Shown: piece by piece, positions 16,717 through 25,693 of the stretch | How the letters are laid out: every line of letters starts with the position of its first letter | Position numbering within the stretch: position 1 is the first letter of the stretch | DNA from: Bradyrhizobium sp. SZCCT0153 | GTDB taxonomy: Bacteria > Pseudomonadota > Alphaproteobacteria > Rhizobiales > Xanthobacteraceae | Assembly: GCF_018129995.1 (NCBI RefSeq) | Contig: NZ_JAFCKS010000001.1 | Span: 903,001 to 967,000, forward strand | Length of the DNA stretch: 64,000 bases | Direction of reading: 5' to 3' | Translations under genes and position numbers: made by a program | Notes under the pieces: model-generated | What the model saw: only the letters and a program-made list of their open reading frames with translations | The model's database searches: none | What the model was told of the DNA's origin: nothing

Positions 16717-18003
16717 ATGCCGACGCGCCTGCCTCTGCCGCCTTCGCTCTATGCCGAGACCGCCGTCGCGCCGGTGGCCACGCCGCCGCTCGACGTCGAC
16801 AAGACCGTCCCGGTCGCGATCGTCGGCGGCGGTTACACAGGCCTGTCCACAGCGTTGCATCTGGCCGAGCAGGGCGTCGAGGCACTGGTGCTGGAGGCGC
16901 AGGAGCCGGGCTGGGGCGCGTCGGGCAACAATGGCGGCCACACCAATCCCGGACTGAAGCACGACCCCGATCAGATCGAGGCCGATTTCGGCGCTGAGCT
17001 CGGCCGCCGCATGATCGAGTTCTCCTACGGCACCACGAATTTCACGCATGATTTGATCCGTCGCTACCAGATCCCGTGCGAGGCGCGGCAGAACGGCACG
17101 CTGCGCGCGGCCTATAACGAGGCCAGCGCCGCGGCGATCGACAAGACCGCGCAGCAATGTATCCGCCGCGGCATGCCGGTGAAGCTGCTCAACCGCAAGC
17201 AATTGCGCGAGATGACCGGCACCGATCGCTATCTCTGTGCGATGCTGGATTCCCGCGGCGGTGATCTGCATCCGCTGAGCTACGCCCGCGGCCTTGCGCG
17301 CGCCGCGATCTCCGCAGGCGCAAAGGTCCATGGCGAGACGCCGGCGCTGTCGCTGCGCCGTGAGGGCTCGCGATGGCGCATCGAAACGCCGCGCGCCGTG
17401 GTGCATGCCGACAAGGTGTTGCTCGCGACCAACGGGTTTACCGACGATCTCTGGCCGGGCCTCCGCCGCACCATCGTGCCGGTGTTTTCGTCGATCGCCG
17501 CCACCGCGCCGCTCTCCGACGAGATCGCCCGTTCGATCATGCCGACGCGCCCGGTGCTCTACGAAAGCGGCCATATCACGGTGTACTACCGCATCGATCA
17601 GCACAACCGCCTGTTGATGGGCGGCCGCGGCCCGATGCGCTGGATCAGCGCGCCGAACGATGTCGCCTATCTCATGCGTTATGCAGAACGGCTATGGCCG
17701 CAGCTCAAGGGCGTCGCCTGGACCCATGGCTGGAACAGCCGGCTCGCCATCACCAAGGATCACTATCCGCATGTGCACGAGCCGGCGGAAAACATCCTGA
17801 TCTCGCTCGGCTGCAACGGCCGCGGCGTCGCGCTCTCGACCGCGATGGGCGCGCAGCTCGCCCGTCGGCTGATCGGCGGGCCCAAGGCCGGGATCGACAT
17901 GCCCGTCACCGGCATCAAGCCGATCCCGATGCATGCCTTCTGGCCGGTGGGCGTGACGAGCGCCGTGATCGCAGGTCGCGTGCGCGACCGGCTGGGGATC
18001 TAA
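16717..18003 (+). CDS. FAD-dependent oxidoreductase, PuuB-like
   Basis: A 428-residue DAO-family flavoprotein. The Rossmann motif VGGGYTGLSTALHLAEQG (about residues 36-53) follows an N-terminal LPPSLYAETA segment typical of PuuB/gamma-glutamylputrescine-oxidase-like enzymes, and SGNNGGHTNPG fits the FAD-binding follow-on. The C-terminal block GCNGRGVALSTAMGAQLA is also typical. It is coupled to the ABC importer and faces a gamma-glutamyltransferase. A role in oxidising an imported amine or gamma-glutamyl-amine is likely, but the substrate is unproven. Confidence 0.85.
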   Translation: MPTRLPLPPSLYAETAVAPVATPPLDVDKTVPVAIVGGGYTGLSTALHLAEQGVEALVLEAQEPGWGASGNNGGHTNPGLKHDPDQIEADFGAELGRRMIEFSYGTTNFTHDLIRRYQIPCEARQNGTLRAAYNEASAAAIDKTAQQCIRRGMPVKLLNRKQLREMTGTDRYLCAMLDSRGGDLHPLSYARGLARAAISAGAKVHGETPALSLRREGSRWRIETPRAVVHADKVLLATNGFTDDLWPGLRRTIVPVFSSIAATAPLSDEIARSIMPTRPVLYESGHITVYYRIDQHNRLLMGGRGPMRWISAPNDVAYLMRYAERLWPQLKGVAWTHGWNSRLAITKDHYPHVHEPAENILISLGCNGRGVALSTAMGAQLARRLIGGPKAGIDMPVTGIKPIPMHAFWPVGVTSAVIAGRVRDRLGI

Positions 18004-18040
18004 GGCGCAGTTGGATTTTCTTCTCGCCACGAAGCAGGTG

Positions 18041-18060
18041 CTCTCCCGCTTGCGGGAGAG
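18041..18060. terminator. Palindromic hairpin between convergent genes
   Basis: CTCTCCCGC-tt-GCGGGAGAG is a perfect 9-bp stem between the convergent oxidoreductase and gamma-glutamyltransferase genes. There is no T-run, so it may act as a bidirectional stop or be one of the short palindromic repeats common in Bradyrhizobium intergenic DNA. Confidence 0.5.
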
Positions 18061-18098
18061 GTTAAAGAGCCGGTGGCCCGATCTGGTGTAGTTTAACC

Positions 18099-19688
18099 TC
18101 AGCCTTCCGCGATCGCGTCGGCCCAAGGCTGAAAAATCTCGACCGCGCCTGTGTTGACGTCACCGTCACGCATCACCACGCTCGGGCAGGCGAACTTCAT
18201 CGGCAGGGCCTGCACTTGTGTTTCCTCGTAGTCGAAGCGCGCCGCCAGGACTTTGCGCGCGTCGGCCGGCAGCCTGATATCGCCGATCACGGTCGCGCCT
18301 TCGCTGGCATCGATGCGCGGCTGATGGATTGCGGCATCGAGGTCCATGCCGAAATCCATCGCAAAGGACACGAGCTGCATCACCGAAGGCAGGATGCGGC
18401 GGCCGCCGGAGGCGCCGACCGCCAGCCGCTTGCCGTCCTCGATCTCGGCGATGACGGGCGTGTAGTTGGTGAGGCAGCGCTTGCCCGGGGCGAGCGAGTT
18501 GGTCGTGCCAGGCATCGGGTCGAACCACATGATGCCGTTGTTCATGGCAATGCCCGTGTGCGGCGTCACATATTTCGAGCCGAAGGACGAAAGCAGCGTC
18601 TGCGTCACCGCGGCGATGTTGCCGTGGCGGTCGACGACGGAGAAATGGGTGGTGCAGGCCGGCGCGAGATATTCGGCGCCGAGCGAGCGCTTGCCGTCGG
18701 CATCGCCCATGTCCTTGAGCCGCTCGCGATAGGCCGATTGCAAGGCGAGCGCATATTCGGCGTAGGCGGCTGCATCGGGCGCACCTGCCGGTTTCAGATT
18801 CTGCTGCAGAAGGCGGAGCGCATGTGCCAGCGTCGGTCCGGCTGTGAGCTCGGGCGTCGCAAATACCTTGCCGCCGCGGTAAGGGATCGCCAACGGCTCG
18901 CGCAGATGGGCGCGGAACGCGGCAAGATCCTCCACCGACAGCGCGCCGCCGTCGCCCCTGATGTCGGATGCGATGCTCCTGGCGAGATCGCCCTGGTAGA
19001 AATCACGCGGCCCGGCTTCGGCGAGGTGCGACAACGTCGCCTTCAAATTGTCCTGCGGCAGCCGAGTCTCGGACTTGATGCCCCACGGCGCGCTCGGCGG
19101 CAGGCCGTCCTTCAGGAACGCTGCCGCGCTCGCGGGATAGCGCCGAAGATCGGCCGCCGAGGCCGCGATCGTCAGCGTGGTCCACCAATCGGCCAGCAGG
19201 CCTTCGCCGGCGAGTGCGGCTGCCAGCGCGACCAGATCCTTCCATGGCAGCCTGGCGTGACGGCGATGCGCCTCCTCCATGCCGGCGACGACGCCGGGCA
19301 CGGCGATCGAGCCGGGGCCATGGATGTTGCGGTCATCCTTCACCCGCTGCCAGGGGAACAGATCCGACGCTGCGCCTTCGCCGCTGAGCGGATAGTCGGC
19401 CATTTGCAGGCTCTGCGGCGCACACATGCCGTAGTCGATCACCTCGGTGCGATTTTCCCTGGCGCGGTAGAGCACCATCGCGCCGCCGCCGCCGATGCCG
19501 CTGTTCCAGGGCTCCAGCACGTTCAGCGCGAACGTGGTCGCGACGATCGCGTCGACGCAGTCACCGCCAGCCGCCAGCACCTGCGCTCCCACCTCGGCCG
19601 CCCGCCGCGATTGCGCGGCGACGATGCCGCCCTTGGACCTGACGGCGGGTTTGCGGATGGTCTGGGCGAGGCTGAACTGATGAGGCAT
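18099..19688 (-). CDS. ggt: Gamma-glutamyltransferase family protein
   Basis: A 529-residue Ntn-hydrolase proenzyme. Autocleavage should occur before the first Thr of ACTTHFSVVD (about Thr346), giving large and small subunits. Further signature blocks are GGDCVDAIVAT near the N-terminus, GIGGGG near residue 65, MNNGIMWFDP and GASGGRRILPSVMQ. ATG 19688 begins with the conserved region (MPHQFSLAQTIRKP); the open frame upstream is not supported. There is no signal peptide, so the enzyme is probably cytoplasmic, fitting hydrolysis of internal gamma-glutamyl compounds or acylase-type activity beside the PuuB-like oxidase. Confidence 0.88.
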   Translation of the reverse strand: MPHQFSLAQTIRKPAVRSKGGIVAAQSRRAAEVGAQVLAAGGDCVDAIVATTFALNVLEPWNSGIGGGGAMVLYRARENRTEVIDYGMCAPQSLQMADYPLSGEGAASDLFPWQRVKDDRNIHGPGSIAVPGVVAGMEEAHRRHARLPWKDLVALAAALAGEGLLADWWTTLTIAASAADLRRYPASAAAFLKDGLPPSAPWGIKSETRLPQDNLKATLSHLAEAGPRDFYQGDLARSIASDIRGDGGALSVEDLAAFRAHLREPLAIPYRGGKVFATPELTAGPTLAHALRLLQQNLKPAGAPDAAAYAEYALALQSAYRERLKDMGDADGKRSLGAEYLAPACTTHFSVVDRHGNIAAVTQTLLSSFGSKYVTPHTGIAMNNGIMWFDPMPGTTNSLAPGKRCLTNYTPVIAEIEDGKRLAVGASGGRRILPSVMQLVSFAMDFGMDLDAAIHQPRIDASEGATVIGDIRLPADARKVLAARFDYEETQVQALPMKFACPSVVMRDGDVNTGAVEIFQPWADAIAEG

Positions 19689-19926
19689 GATGTTGTCTGC
19701 GTCTGGCTCTGTTGCGCGTCCCGATCGGCGTAGCGCTCGAACATTGGCACATCGCCGCTGACGAGAACATCCACGCGGCGAAGCGACATGGCAGGTGTGA
19801 AGCAGGCGCGGGATGGTGCGGCCGCGCACTTCTGCGACTGGCCCAAGACGTCGATGCCCGGGACAGGCCCGGGCATCACGAGTTTGCGAAGCGGTCAGCT
19901 GAAAAGGGAGGGCGAAGCCGCGGCGC

Positions 19927-20103
19927 TCAGCGCGCGCGATCCAGCCGGCTGGCTTGATACTTGGCGTGCCATTTCGGGCCGGGCCCGCGCATGTAGTGGA
20001 GCTCGGGCCGGTAGGGGGTGCCGGCGATCCGGATCAGCGTCTGCCATTTGGTGGCGACGAAGCTCAGGGGCTGGCGGAGCAGGCTCAGTGACGCGAGCAA
20101 CAT
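19927..20103 (-). CDS. Small hypothetical protein (58 aa)
   Basis: A 58-residue basic protein (start MLLASLSLLRQPLSF, end QASRLDRAR) encoded 9 bp after the DUF6894 gene on the same strand. The ATG has GAGGTG 5 nt upstream. Third-position GC is high. No domain is recognised. It is likely the second gene of a two-gene unit with DUF6894. Confidence 0.6.
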   Translation of the reverse strand: MLLASLSLLRQPLSFVATKWQTLIRIAGTPYRPELHYMRGPGPKWHAKYQASRLDRAR

Positions 20104-20112
20104 GGCATCACC

Positions 20113-20346
20113 TCAATGCGGCTTGCCGAGCATGGCGGTGAAGGGGAGATCGAAGATCTCCTCGCCGTCAGAGCCGCTGACATGGATCACCCAGTCGCGC
20201 CAATCTTCGGTGCCCGGCGTCAGGATCATCGTGTTCATGATCTGGGCGGCCCGGTCACGCGCCTCGGTCAGGCTGGCCACCGCGGTGCCGCTGCGATCGA
20301 TCAGCGTGCCCTCGGTATTGGAGCAGTGGAAATAGACCTGGACCAT
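20113..20346 (-). CDS. DUF6894 family protein
   Basis: A 77-residue protein of the DUF6894 type, common in many paralogous copies in Bradyrhizobium. It starts with the VYFHCSN pattern, continues with LIDRSGTAV and SLTEARDRAAQIM, and contains DWVIHVSGSDGEEIFDLPF. No signal peptide or catalytic motif is visible and the function is unknown. Confidence 0.8.
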   Translation of the reverse strand: MVQVYFHCSNTEGTLIDRSGTAVASLTEARDRAAQIMNTMILTPGTEDWRDWVIHVSGSDGEEIFDLPFTAMLGKPH

Positions 20347-20471
20347 ATGCGTCTCCTATTGGGAGCGATTGGGACGGCAAACGGATACCATCCCAAGCCT
20401 TCGCGAAACATTCGGGTCGAACCCGGTAAGGGAATCTACGGAGATTGGTCGGCACCAAGACCCCTGCGGGT

Positions 20472-20496
20472 TTGATCACAAGGGGGTGTTGATCAA
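20472..20496. promoter_or_regulatory. TTGATCA inverted repeat upstream of sorbosone-dehydrogenase-like gene
   Basis: TTGATCA and TGATCAA form perfect 7-bp arms with 11 bp between them, 57 bp upstream of the chosen GTG start. The spacing is too wide for an FNR/FixK box (TTGAT-N4-ATCAA), so a different regulator would be needed. Confidence 0.35.
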
Positions 20497-20553
20497 CTGG
20501 ACGGCGTTCCCATGACATGGAACAACTTTTGGCGGAAAGTCCAGGAGGCCGCC

Positions 20554-22629
20554 GTGAACCAGCTCACATTCTGGCGTGAACGCCGCTGCCCGCGGCTGTT
20601 TGCGGCGATCGTCGCTGGAGCGCTGCTCGGCCTTGCCTCGGGAGCCTCCTCCGAATCGGTGAGGAAAAGCGGCTACGCGATCGGCACCGAGACCTGCGGC
20701 GGTGCCGATCTGGTGTTTCCAAAAATCCAGATCGACATGAAGGCGGGATTTTGCGCCGGCCTCGTCGCCAGCGAAGAGGACCATCTCAAATTTCCACGCG
20801 CGATCGTCCAGGTGCCGGGCCGCGACCTGTTCGTGGTCGCCGACATGGGCGGCTGGGGCCACACCGATGGCCGGCTGCTGCTGCTCGATCCGCATGCACC
20901 CCAGGGCCAGCGGTTCAAGGAGCTGCTGACGGGAATCGAATATCCGTTCGGCCTCGTGATCGGCCCGGACAAGAAGCTCTATGCTTCGACCGCGGAGACG
21001 ATCTTCCGGTTCGATCCGCTCGCCGACAATCCGCGGAGCACGGTCGAGACCATCATCCGTCATATGCCCGGCCGTCGGATCACGTTGCCCGACGGCACCA
21101 GGCTCGACGAGAGCGCGCATCCGCTCAAGCAGTTCGTCTTTGACAAGAACGGGCGGCTGTTCGTCAATGTCGGCTCGCACAGCGACGATTGCATCACGCC
21201 GGCGCCGATCACAAAACCCTGCGCGGCCGCAGAGGGCGCCTCCGCTATGGCATCGATCTGGCTGTTCACGCCGCCCGCGGGCGGCATCTTCGCGGCGTTG
21301 AAGCCGAACGATCCGGATCCGCCGCACAGCGTCTATGCGCGCGGTCTGCGCAATTCGATGGCCCTGGTGCTGCATCCGAACTTCCCCGATGCCGGCTACG
21401 CCTTCCTCCAGGGCGAGAATGGCCGCGACCTGCCCGACATCTTCAAGCCGAACGAGGAGATCAACGCGATCGAGCAGGGCAGGCATTACGGCTGGCCCTA
21501 TTGCTACGATTTGTCGACGCCGAGTCCCGAATTCAGGAGCGTGCTGCAATCCGGCATCTACAAATCGCTCTGCACGACCAACGCGCTCTACAAGGCGCCG
21601 TTCTCGCTGATGCCGCCGCACGGCGCGCCGCTGGCGATGCTGTATTATCACGGCGCCAAATTTCCGGAGCTCGAGGGCAAGCTGCTGGTCGGCCTGCACG
21701 GCTATCGCCCGACCGGCAGCCGTGTCCTCGTCTACGACGTCGACGATCACGGCTTCCCGAATACCGTCCCGGCGCCGGTGCGCTACCACGTCAGTTGCGC
21801 GGCCGACCCGACCCACAGCTTTCAGACCGACGCCGGGGAGGTGGCTGCTGCTCCGTTCGAGGAGCTGATCGCCGGCTGGCACCGCGTCAACGGTACGCGG
21901 CCGCAGGGCGCCCCGGTCGGCATGACAGTTGCGGAGGACGGCGCGATCTGGCTGGTCGAGGACAAGAACCAGACCGTGATCCGGATCGATCGCGCCACGG
22001 GCGATGCGCCGCCGCCGCTGCCCTGCGACACGCGCAGCCAGATGCTGATCGACCGGCTCGCGGCCTTCGTTGCCGGGGACGCGCAGAACAGCATCCGGCT
22101 CACCACGCTGCGCAAGGGCCTCGTCGAAAAACACTGCGTCGGCTGCCATTCCGATTTCGGCCTGAAGCCAGGGCAATCGGACGCGGAGAAGGATGCAACG
22201 GTGCTGCGCTTCATGCTGTCGCAGGACGGCTGGATCTATCCCGGCGATCCCGACTCCGGCAGGCTGCGCACGCGGCTGCGCGGTCTCGGCGCCGAGAAGT
22301 TGATGCCGCCGGGCGGCGAAAGCCTGCCGAAGACCGAGCCTGGCTACACGCGCCTGCTCGACACGGTGGATCTGCTGGTTGCGAAAATGGTTCCGGGCAC
22401 GCGGATGCGGATCAGGCCGGGTCCGCCGCAGCGCAAGTTCTTCAGCAAATCCAACACGGAATGCGGCGAAATACCGGCCGCCAAGGTCGTCGTCGTGACA
22501 CAAAGGAACGCTGTAGACAAACCCGGCTTCAGCCGCTTCTTCCGGCCGGCCGATCCCTATCTGAACGGCGAGTGCAGCGACGACGATGGCTATTACATCC
22601 GGCAGGAATTTCTGGTGCCTGTGCAGTAG
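20554..22629 (+). CDS. Sorbosone dehydrogenase-like beta-propeller with c-type heme motif
   Basis: A 691-residue exported protein read from GTG 20554, which has a perfect AGGAGG 5 nt upstream; the ATG at 20512 lacks a ribosome site. A signal peptide (about residues 12-32) is followed by a PQQ-type soluble-glucose/sorbosone dehydrogenase beta-propeller (about 60-500; NEEINAIEQGRHYGWPYCYD is a family hallmark). A C-terminal segment carries the heme-binding motif CVGCH at about 535-539. The enzyme probably oxidises a sugar or alcohol in the periplasm and passes electrons through its own heme. The downstream SMP-30-like gene overlaps its end by 44 bp. Confidence 0.82.
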   Translation: MNQLTFWRERRCPRLFAAIVAGALLGLASGASSESVRKSGYAIGTETCGGADLVFPKIQIDMKAGFCAGLVASEEDHLKFPRAIVQVPGRDLFVVADMGGWGHTDGRLLLLDPHAPQGQRFKELLTGIEYPFGLVIGPDKKLYASTAETIFRFDPLADNPRSTVETIIRHMPGRRITLPDGTRLDESAHPLKQFVFDKNGRLFVNVGSHSDDCITPAPITKPCAAAEGASAMASIWLFTPPAGGIFAALKPNDPDPPHSVYARGLRNSMALVLHPNFPDAGYAFLQGENGRDLPDIFKPNEEINAIEQGRHYGWPYCYDLSTPSPEFRSVLQSGIYKSLCTTNALYKAPFSLMPPHGAPLAMLYYHGAKFPELEGKLLVGLHGYRPTGSRVLVYDVDDHGFPNTVPAPVRYHVSCAADPTHSFQTDAGEVAAAPFEELIAGWHRVNGTRPQGAPVGMTVAEDGAIWLVEDKNQTVIRIDRATGDAPPPLPCDTRSQMLIDRLAAFVAGDAQNSIRLTTLRKGLVEKHCVGCHSDFGLKPGQSDAEKDATVLRFMLSQDGWIYPGDPDSGRLRTRLRGLGAEKLMPPGGESLPKTEPGYTRLLDTVDLLVAKMVPGTRMRIRPGPPQRKFFSKSNTECGEIPAAKVVVVTQRNAVDKPGFSRFFRPADPYLNGECSDDDGYYIRQEFLVPVQ

Positions 22630-23524
22630 CATCCTGCTCATCGCGACGCTGCCGGCCGCTGCCGAAACCAAGTTGTTCGACAGCGTGCAGGTGACGCCCG
22701 CCAGCGAATATACCTTCGGTATCGAAGGACCCGCCGCCGATCTCGATGGCAATCTGTTCGTCGTCAATCTCGGCAAGCCCGGCACCATCGGCAGGCTGCC
22801 GGCGGGCGGTACGGCCTCGGAGCTGTTCACGACACTTCCCGAAGGCAGCGTCGGCAACGCGATCCGTTTCGATCGGAACGGCGCGATGTTCATCGCCGAC
22901 TACAAGAAGCACAACATCTTCACCATTCCGAAGGGAAGCGCCGAGCCTGCCGTCTGGTTTCACTCCGACGAGATGAACCAGCCCAACGACATCACGGTCG
23001 CCCATGACGGCACGGTCTATGCGAGCGACCCGAACTGGAAGGGTCGGGAAGGCCACATCTGGCGCATCGCCAAATCTGCTGACGGCGCGGTGCAGGGGCA
23101 GGTCATGTCGGCGCCGCGCGCGATGGGCACCACCAACGGCATCGACCTCAGCCCGGACGGCAAGACGCTCTATGTCGGCGAATCCAGCAGCGGCCAGATC
23201 TGGTCCTACACGATCAACGGCAACGAGCTCGCGAGCGCAAAGCTGGTGAAGGCGTTTCAGCCCGACACCGTCGACGGGCTGCGCACCGACGTGGCCGGCC
23301 GTCTCTATGTCGCGCGCATCCTCAAAGGCACGATCGCGCTGATGAAGCCCAACGGCGCGGTCGAGCGCGAGATTGCGCTTAGGGCCAGGGAGCCCACCAA
23401 CCTCGCCTTCGGCGGCAGCGACGGCAAGACCGTTTTCGTTACCCAGCGCCAGGGCGGCTTCATCGAGTCCTTCCGCACCGACCAGCAGGGCCGCGAGCAC
23501 TGCCTGCAGCGCGGGCGCTGCTAG
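22586..23524 (+). CDS. SMP-30/gluconolactonase-like exported beta-propeller
   Basis: A 312-residue protein with a signal peptide (about residues 8-26, PAAAETK) and an SMP-30/gluconolactonase/LRE propeller. Recognisable blocks are EGPAADLDGNLFVVN, MNQPNDITVAHDG, TNGIDLSPDGKTLYVGES and DGLRTDVAGRLYVA. The fold hydrolyses sugar lactones, so it could hydrolyse the lactone made by the preceding dehydrogenase (inference). ATG 22586 lies inside the previous gene, overlapping by 44 bp in another frame. The ribosome site is weak, so translation may depend on coupling. Confidence 0.78.
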   Translation: MAITSGRNFWCLCSSILLIATLPAAAETKLFDSVQVTPASEYTFGIEGPAADLDGNLFVVNLGKPGTIGRLPAGGTASELFTTLPEGSVGNAIRFDRNGAMFIADYKKHNIFTIPKGSAEPAVWFHSDEMNQPNDITVAHDGTVYASDPNWKGREGHIWRIAKSADGAVQGQVMSAPRAMGTTNGIDLSPDGKTLYVGESSSGQIWSYTINGNELASAKLVKAFQPDTVDGLRTDVAGRLYVARILKGTIALMKPNGAVEREIALRAREPTNLAFGGSDGKTVFVTQRQGGFIESFRTDQQGREHCLQRGRC

Positions 23525-23620
23525 AAAAGGCGCGGCATTGTTCTTGCTTGCATCTGGCCGCCGCAGGGATTTAGACATCTGTGGACATCGTCGAAGAGCA
23601 CGCGACCACGGAGTGTTTGA

Positions 23621-24646
23621 GTGAAAGCCGTCCATACCGAACTGCATCGCAGCCACGATCCGCAATTCTTCCTGGTCCGCGGTGTCGTCAAGCGCACCAC
23701 CGAGCAGCCCGAGCGCGCCGACCGGCTGCTCAAGGGGCTCAAGGACGGCAAGCATCAACTGGTCGAGCCGACCACATTCGGGCAGGGGCCGCGTGCGCGA
23801 GTCCACAGTCCGGAATATCTGTCGTTCCTGAGCGAGGCCTGGGATGCCTGGACCGCGCTCGGCGATTCCGGCCCGGAGATGATCGGCAACATCCATCCCG
23901 TGCGTCATGCCGCGACCTATCCGACCCACATCGTCGGCAAGCTCGGCTGGCACACCGCCGACACCGCGGCGCCGATCGGCCGGGGCACCTGGGCGGCGGT
24001 ATGCGCCGCGACCGACGTCGCGGTCACGGCGGCACAGATGGTCTTGGACGGCGAGGATGCGACCTATGCGCTCTGCCGACCGCCCGGCCATCACGCCTAT
24101 CGCGACATGGCCGGCGGCTTCTGCTTCCTCAACAACAGCGCGATTGCGGCGGCACATCTGCGGCAGAGGCACGAGCGCGTCGTGATCCTCGACGTCGACG
24201 TCCACCACGGCAACGGCACGCAGGGAATCTTCTACGCGCGGCCCGACGTGTACACGATCTCGATCCATGCCGATCCGACCGCGTATTACCCGTTCGTTTG
24301 GGGCTATGCGCATGAGCGCGGCGAGGGCGAGGGGCGCGGCACCAATCTCAACATTCCCCTCGCCATCGGCACCGGCGATGAGGGCTACATCCAGGCCATG
24401 GATGTCGCGCGCAAGGCGATCGAATCCTTTGCGCCCGGCGCCCTCGTCATCGCGCTAGGCCTCGACGCCTCCGAGCACGATCCGCTGCGCGGCCTCGCCG
24501 TTACCACGCCCGGCTTCCGCCGCATCGGCCAGGCCATCGCCAAGATGGGCCTGCCGACCGTGTTCGTGCAGGAGGGCGGCTATCTCTCGGATATTCTGGG
24601 CGCCAATCTGACCTCGGTGCTGGCAGGATTCGAAGAGGCGCGCTGA
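23621..24646 (+). CDS. Histone deacetylase-family, acetylpolyamine amidohydrolase-like
   Basis: A 341-residue class II HDAC-like zinc hydrolase. The catalytic pair is in RPPGHHAY (His157, His158), zinc ligands are in DVDVHHGNGT (Asp193, His195) and in ALGLDASEHDPL, and the EGGYLSD motif is present near the C-terminus. Bacterial relatives deacetylate acetylpolyamines. The start is GTG 23621. Placed 3.9 kb from the PuuB-like oxidase and gamma-glutamyltransferase genes, it may feed polyamines into that route (inference). Confidence 0.87.
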   Translation: MKAVHTELHRSHDPQFFLVRGVVKRTTEQPERADRLLKGLKDGKHQLVEPTTFGQGPRARVHSPEYLSFLSEAWDAWTALGDSGPEMIGNIHPVRHAATYPTHIVGKLGWHTADTAAPIGRGTWAAVCAATDVAVTAAQMVLDGEDATYALCRPPGHHAYRDMAGGFCFLNNSAIAAAHLRQRHERVVILDVDVHHGNGTQGIFYARPDVYTISIHADPTAYYPFVWGYAHERGEGEGRGTNLNIPLAIGTGDEGYIQAMDVARKAIESFAPGALVIALGLDASEHDPLRGLAVTTPGFRRIGQAIAKMGLPTVFVQEGGYLSDILGANLTSVLAGFEEAR

Positions 24647-24729
24647 GGCTCGCCTCTCCCTCCTGCGAAGAAAAGCGTGGCGTAAAGCTCGCCTGCGGCC
24701 ATCCTTCGAGACGCCCGCCCAGGGCGGCG

Positions 24730-25461
24730 TCATTCGGCTGCTTCCTGCAGCGGCCATGCATTGCGGATAATGGGAAGGCCGCCGGCGGCGCGGGAGCCGT
24801 CGGCAATCGCCAGACGATGCGAGGGCGACGGCGAGCACAGCGAGAAGCGCCAGCCGTCCGGATCGTCGGCGATATCGGGCTTGAAGCTGATCTCGATGGC
24901 CTCGCGCGACACCTGCATCGCGAAAGCGTCGAGCGGCAAATTGAGGCCGAAACCCCTGGCCTTCAGATAGGCTTCCTTCAGCGTCCAATAGTCGAAGAAG
25001 CGCTCGATCGCGGCGGGCTCCGGCAGTCCGCGCAGCGTTTCGACCTCTTCCGGCGCGAAGAACCGAAGCGCCGTCGACAGCGGAGCCACCCGCCGCGATA
25101 CGGTTTCGACGTCGACGCCGACGGCTTCGTGCCTGGACACGACACAGGCGACGCAGCCGTCCGCGTGGGACAGGCTGAAATACAGCGCGGCCGAGGTCTT
25201 GGGCGCTGCGACGAACGGCCGCCCGTAGCGGCCGGCCCCGAACGACCAGTCAGAGGGCGCGACATCGGGCGCGGCCCGGGACAGCGCCAAGCGCAACATC
25301 GCATGCGCGAAAATATATTGCCGGCGATGCCGCTCGAACATGAAGCGGTCAGCCCGGACCCGTTCGTCGACCGAGAGCAGATGTCGACACGCATCGACCG
25401 CGCCCGGCGCGTCGATCGTCTCGATCAGTCCGACAAACAGTTCAATTCTGTCGTCTGCCAT
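24730..25461 (-). CDS. 4'-phosphopantetheinyl transferase (Sfp type)
   Basis: A 243-residue Sfp/Gsp-type transferase that moves phosphopantetheine from CoA to a carrier-protein serine. The signatures are GVDVE (Asp117, Glu119, magnesium ligands) and WTLKEAYLKARG (Trp159, Lys162, Glu163). It starts at ATG 25461. No polyketide, peptide synthetase or carrier-protein gene is nearby. A 34-residue peptide gene lies upstream on the same strand. Confidence 0.9.
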   Translation of the reverse strand: MADDRIELFVGLIETIDAPGAVDACRHLLSVDERVRADRFMFERHRRQYIFAHAMLRLALSRAAPDVAPSDWSFGAGRYGRPFVAAPKTSAALYFSLSHADGCVACVVSRHEAVGVDVETVSRRVAPLSTALRFFAPEEVETLRGLPEPAAIERFFDYWTLKEAYLKARGFGLNLPLDAFAMQVSREAIEISFKPDIADDPDGWRFSLCSPSPSHRLAIADGSRAAGGLPIIRNAWPLQEAAE

Positions 25462-25693
25462 CAATCGGGCCTTTGGCGTCAGGCAGAGGCTGGATCCCCG
25501 GTCCCGACGGAAGAATCAACTGAGCAAAAATCAACCAGGCGAACCGCTTCTAGCGGTCCACCCGGGCGAATTCTTGTCGATTTGCAGGCCGGTTTACAGA
25601 TGCAAGCTTGTGCGAGACCCCAACTCGGCAAGCGAGCCGCCAATGTCCGTAAACTGAAGCCCAAGGTTCGTGCGGCGTCCCGGCCGTCGAGCC

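Noticed and set aside
20472-20496. TTGATCA repeat as an FNR/FixK box
   Set aside because: The half-sites are 15 bp apart when read as TTGAT/ATCAA instead of 4, so it does not fit FixK or FNR binding.
20476-22893. 805-residue minus-strand open frame
   Set aside because: Shadow of the sorbosone-dehydrogenase-like and SMP-30-like genes; Arg/His-rich with no recognisable fold.
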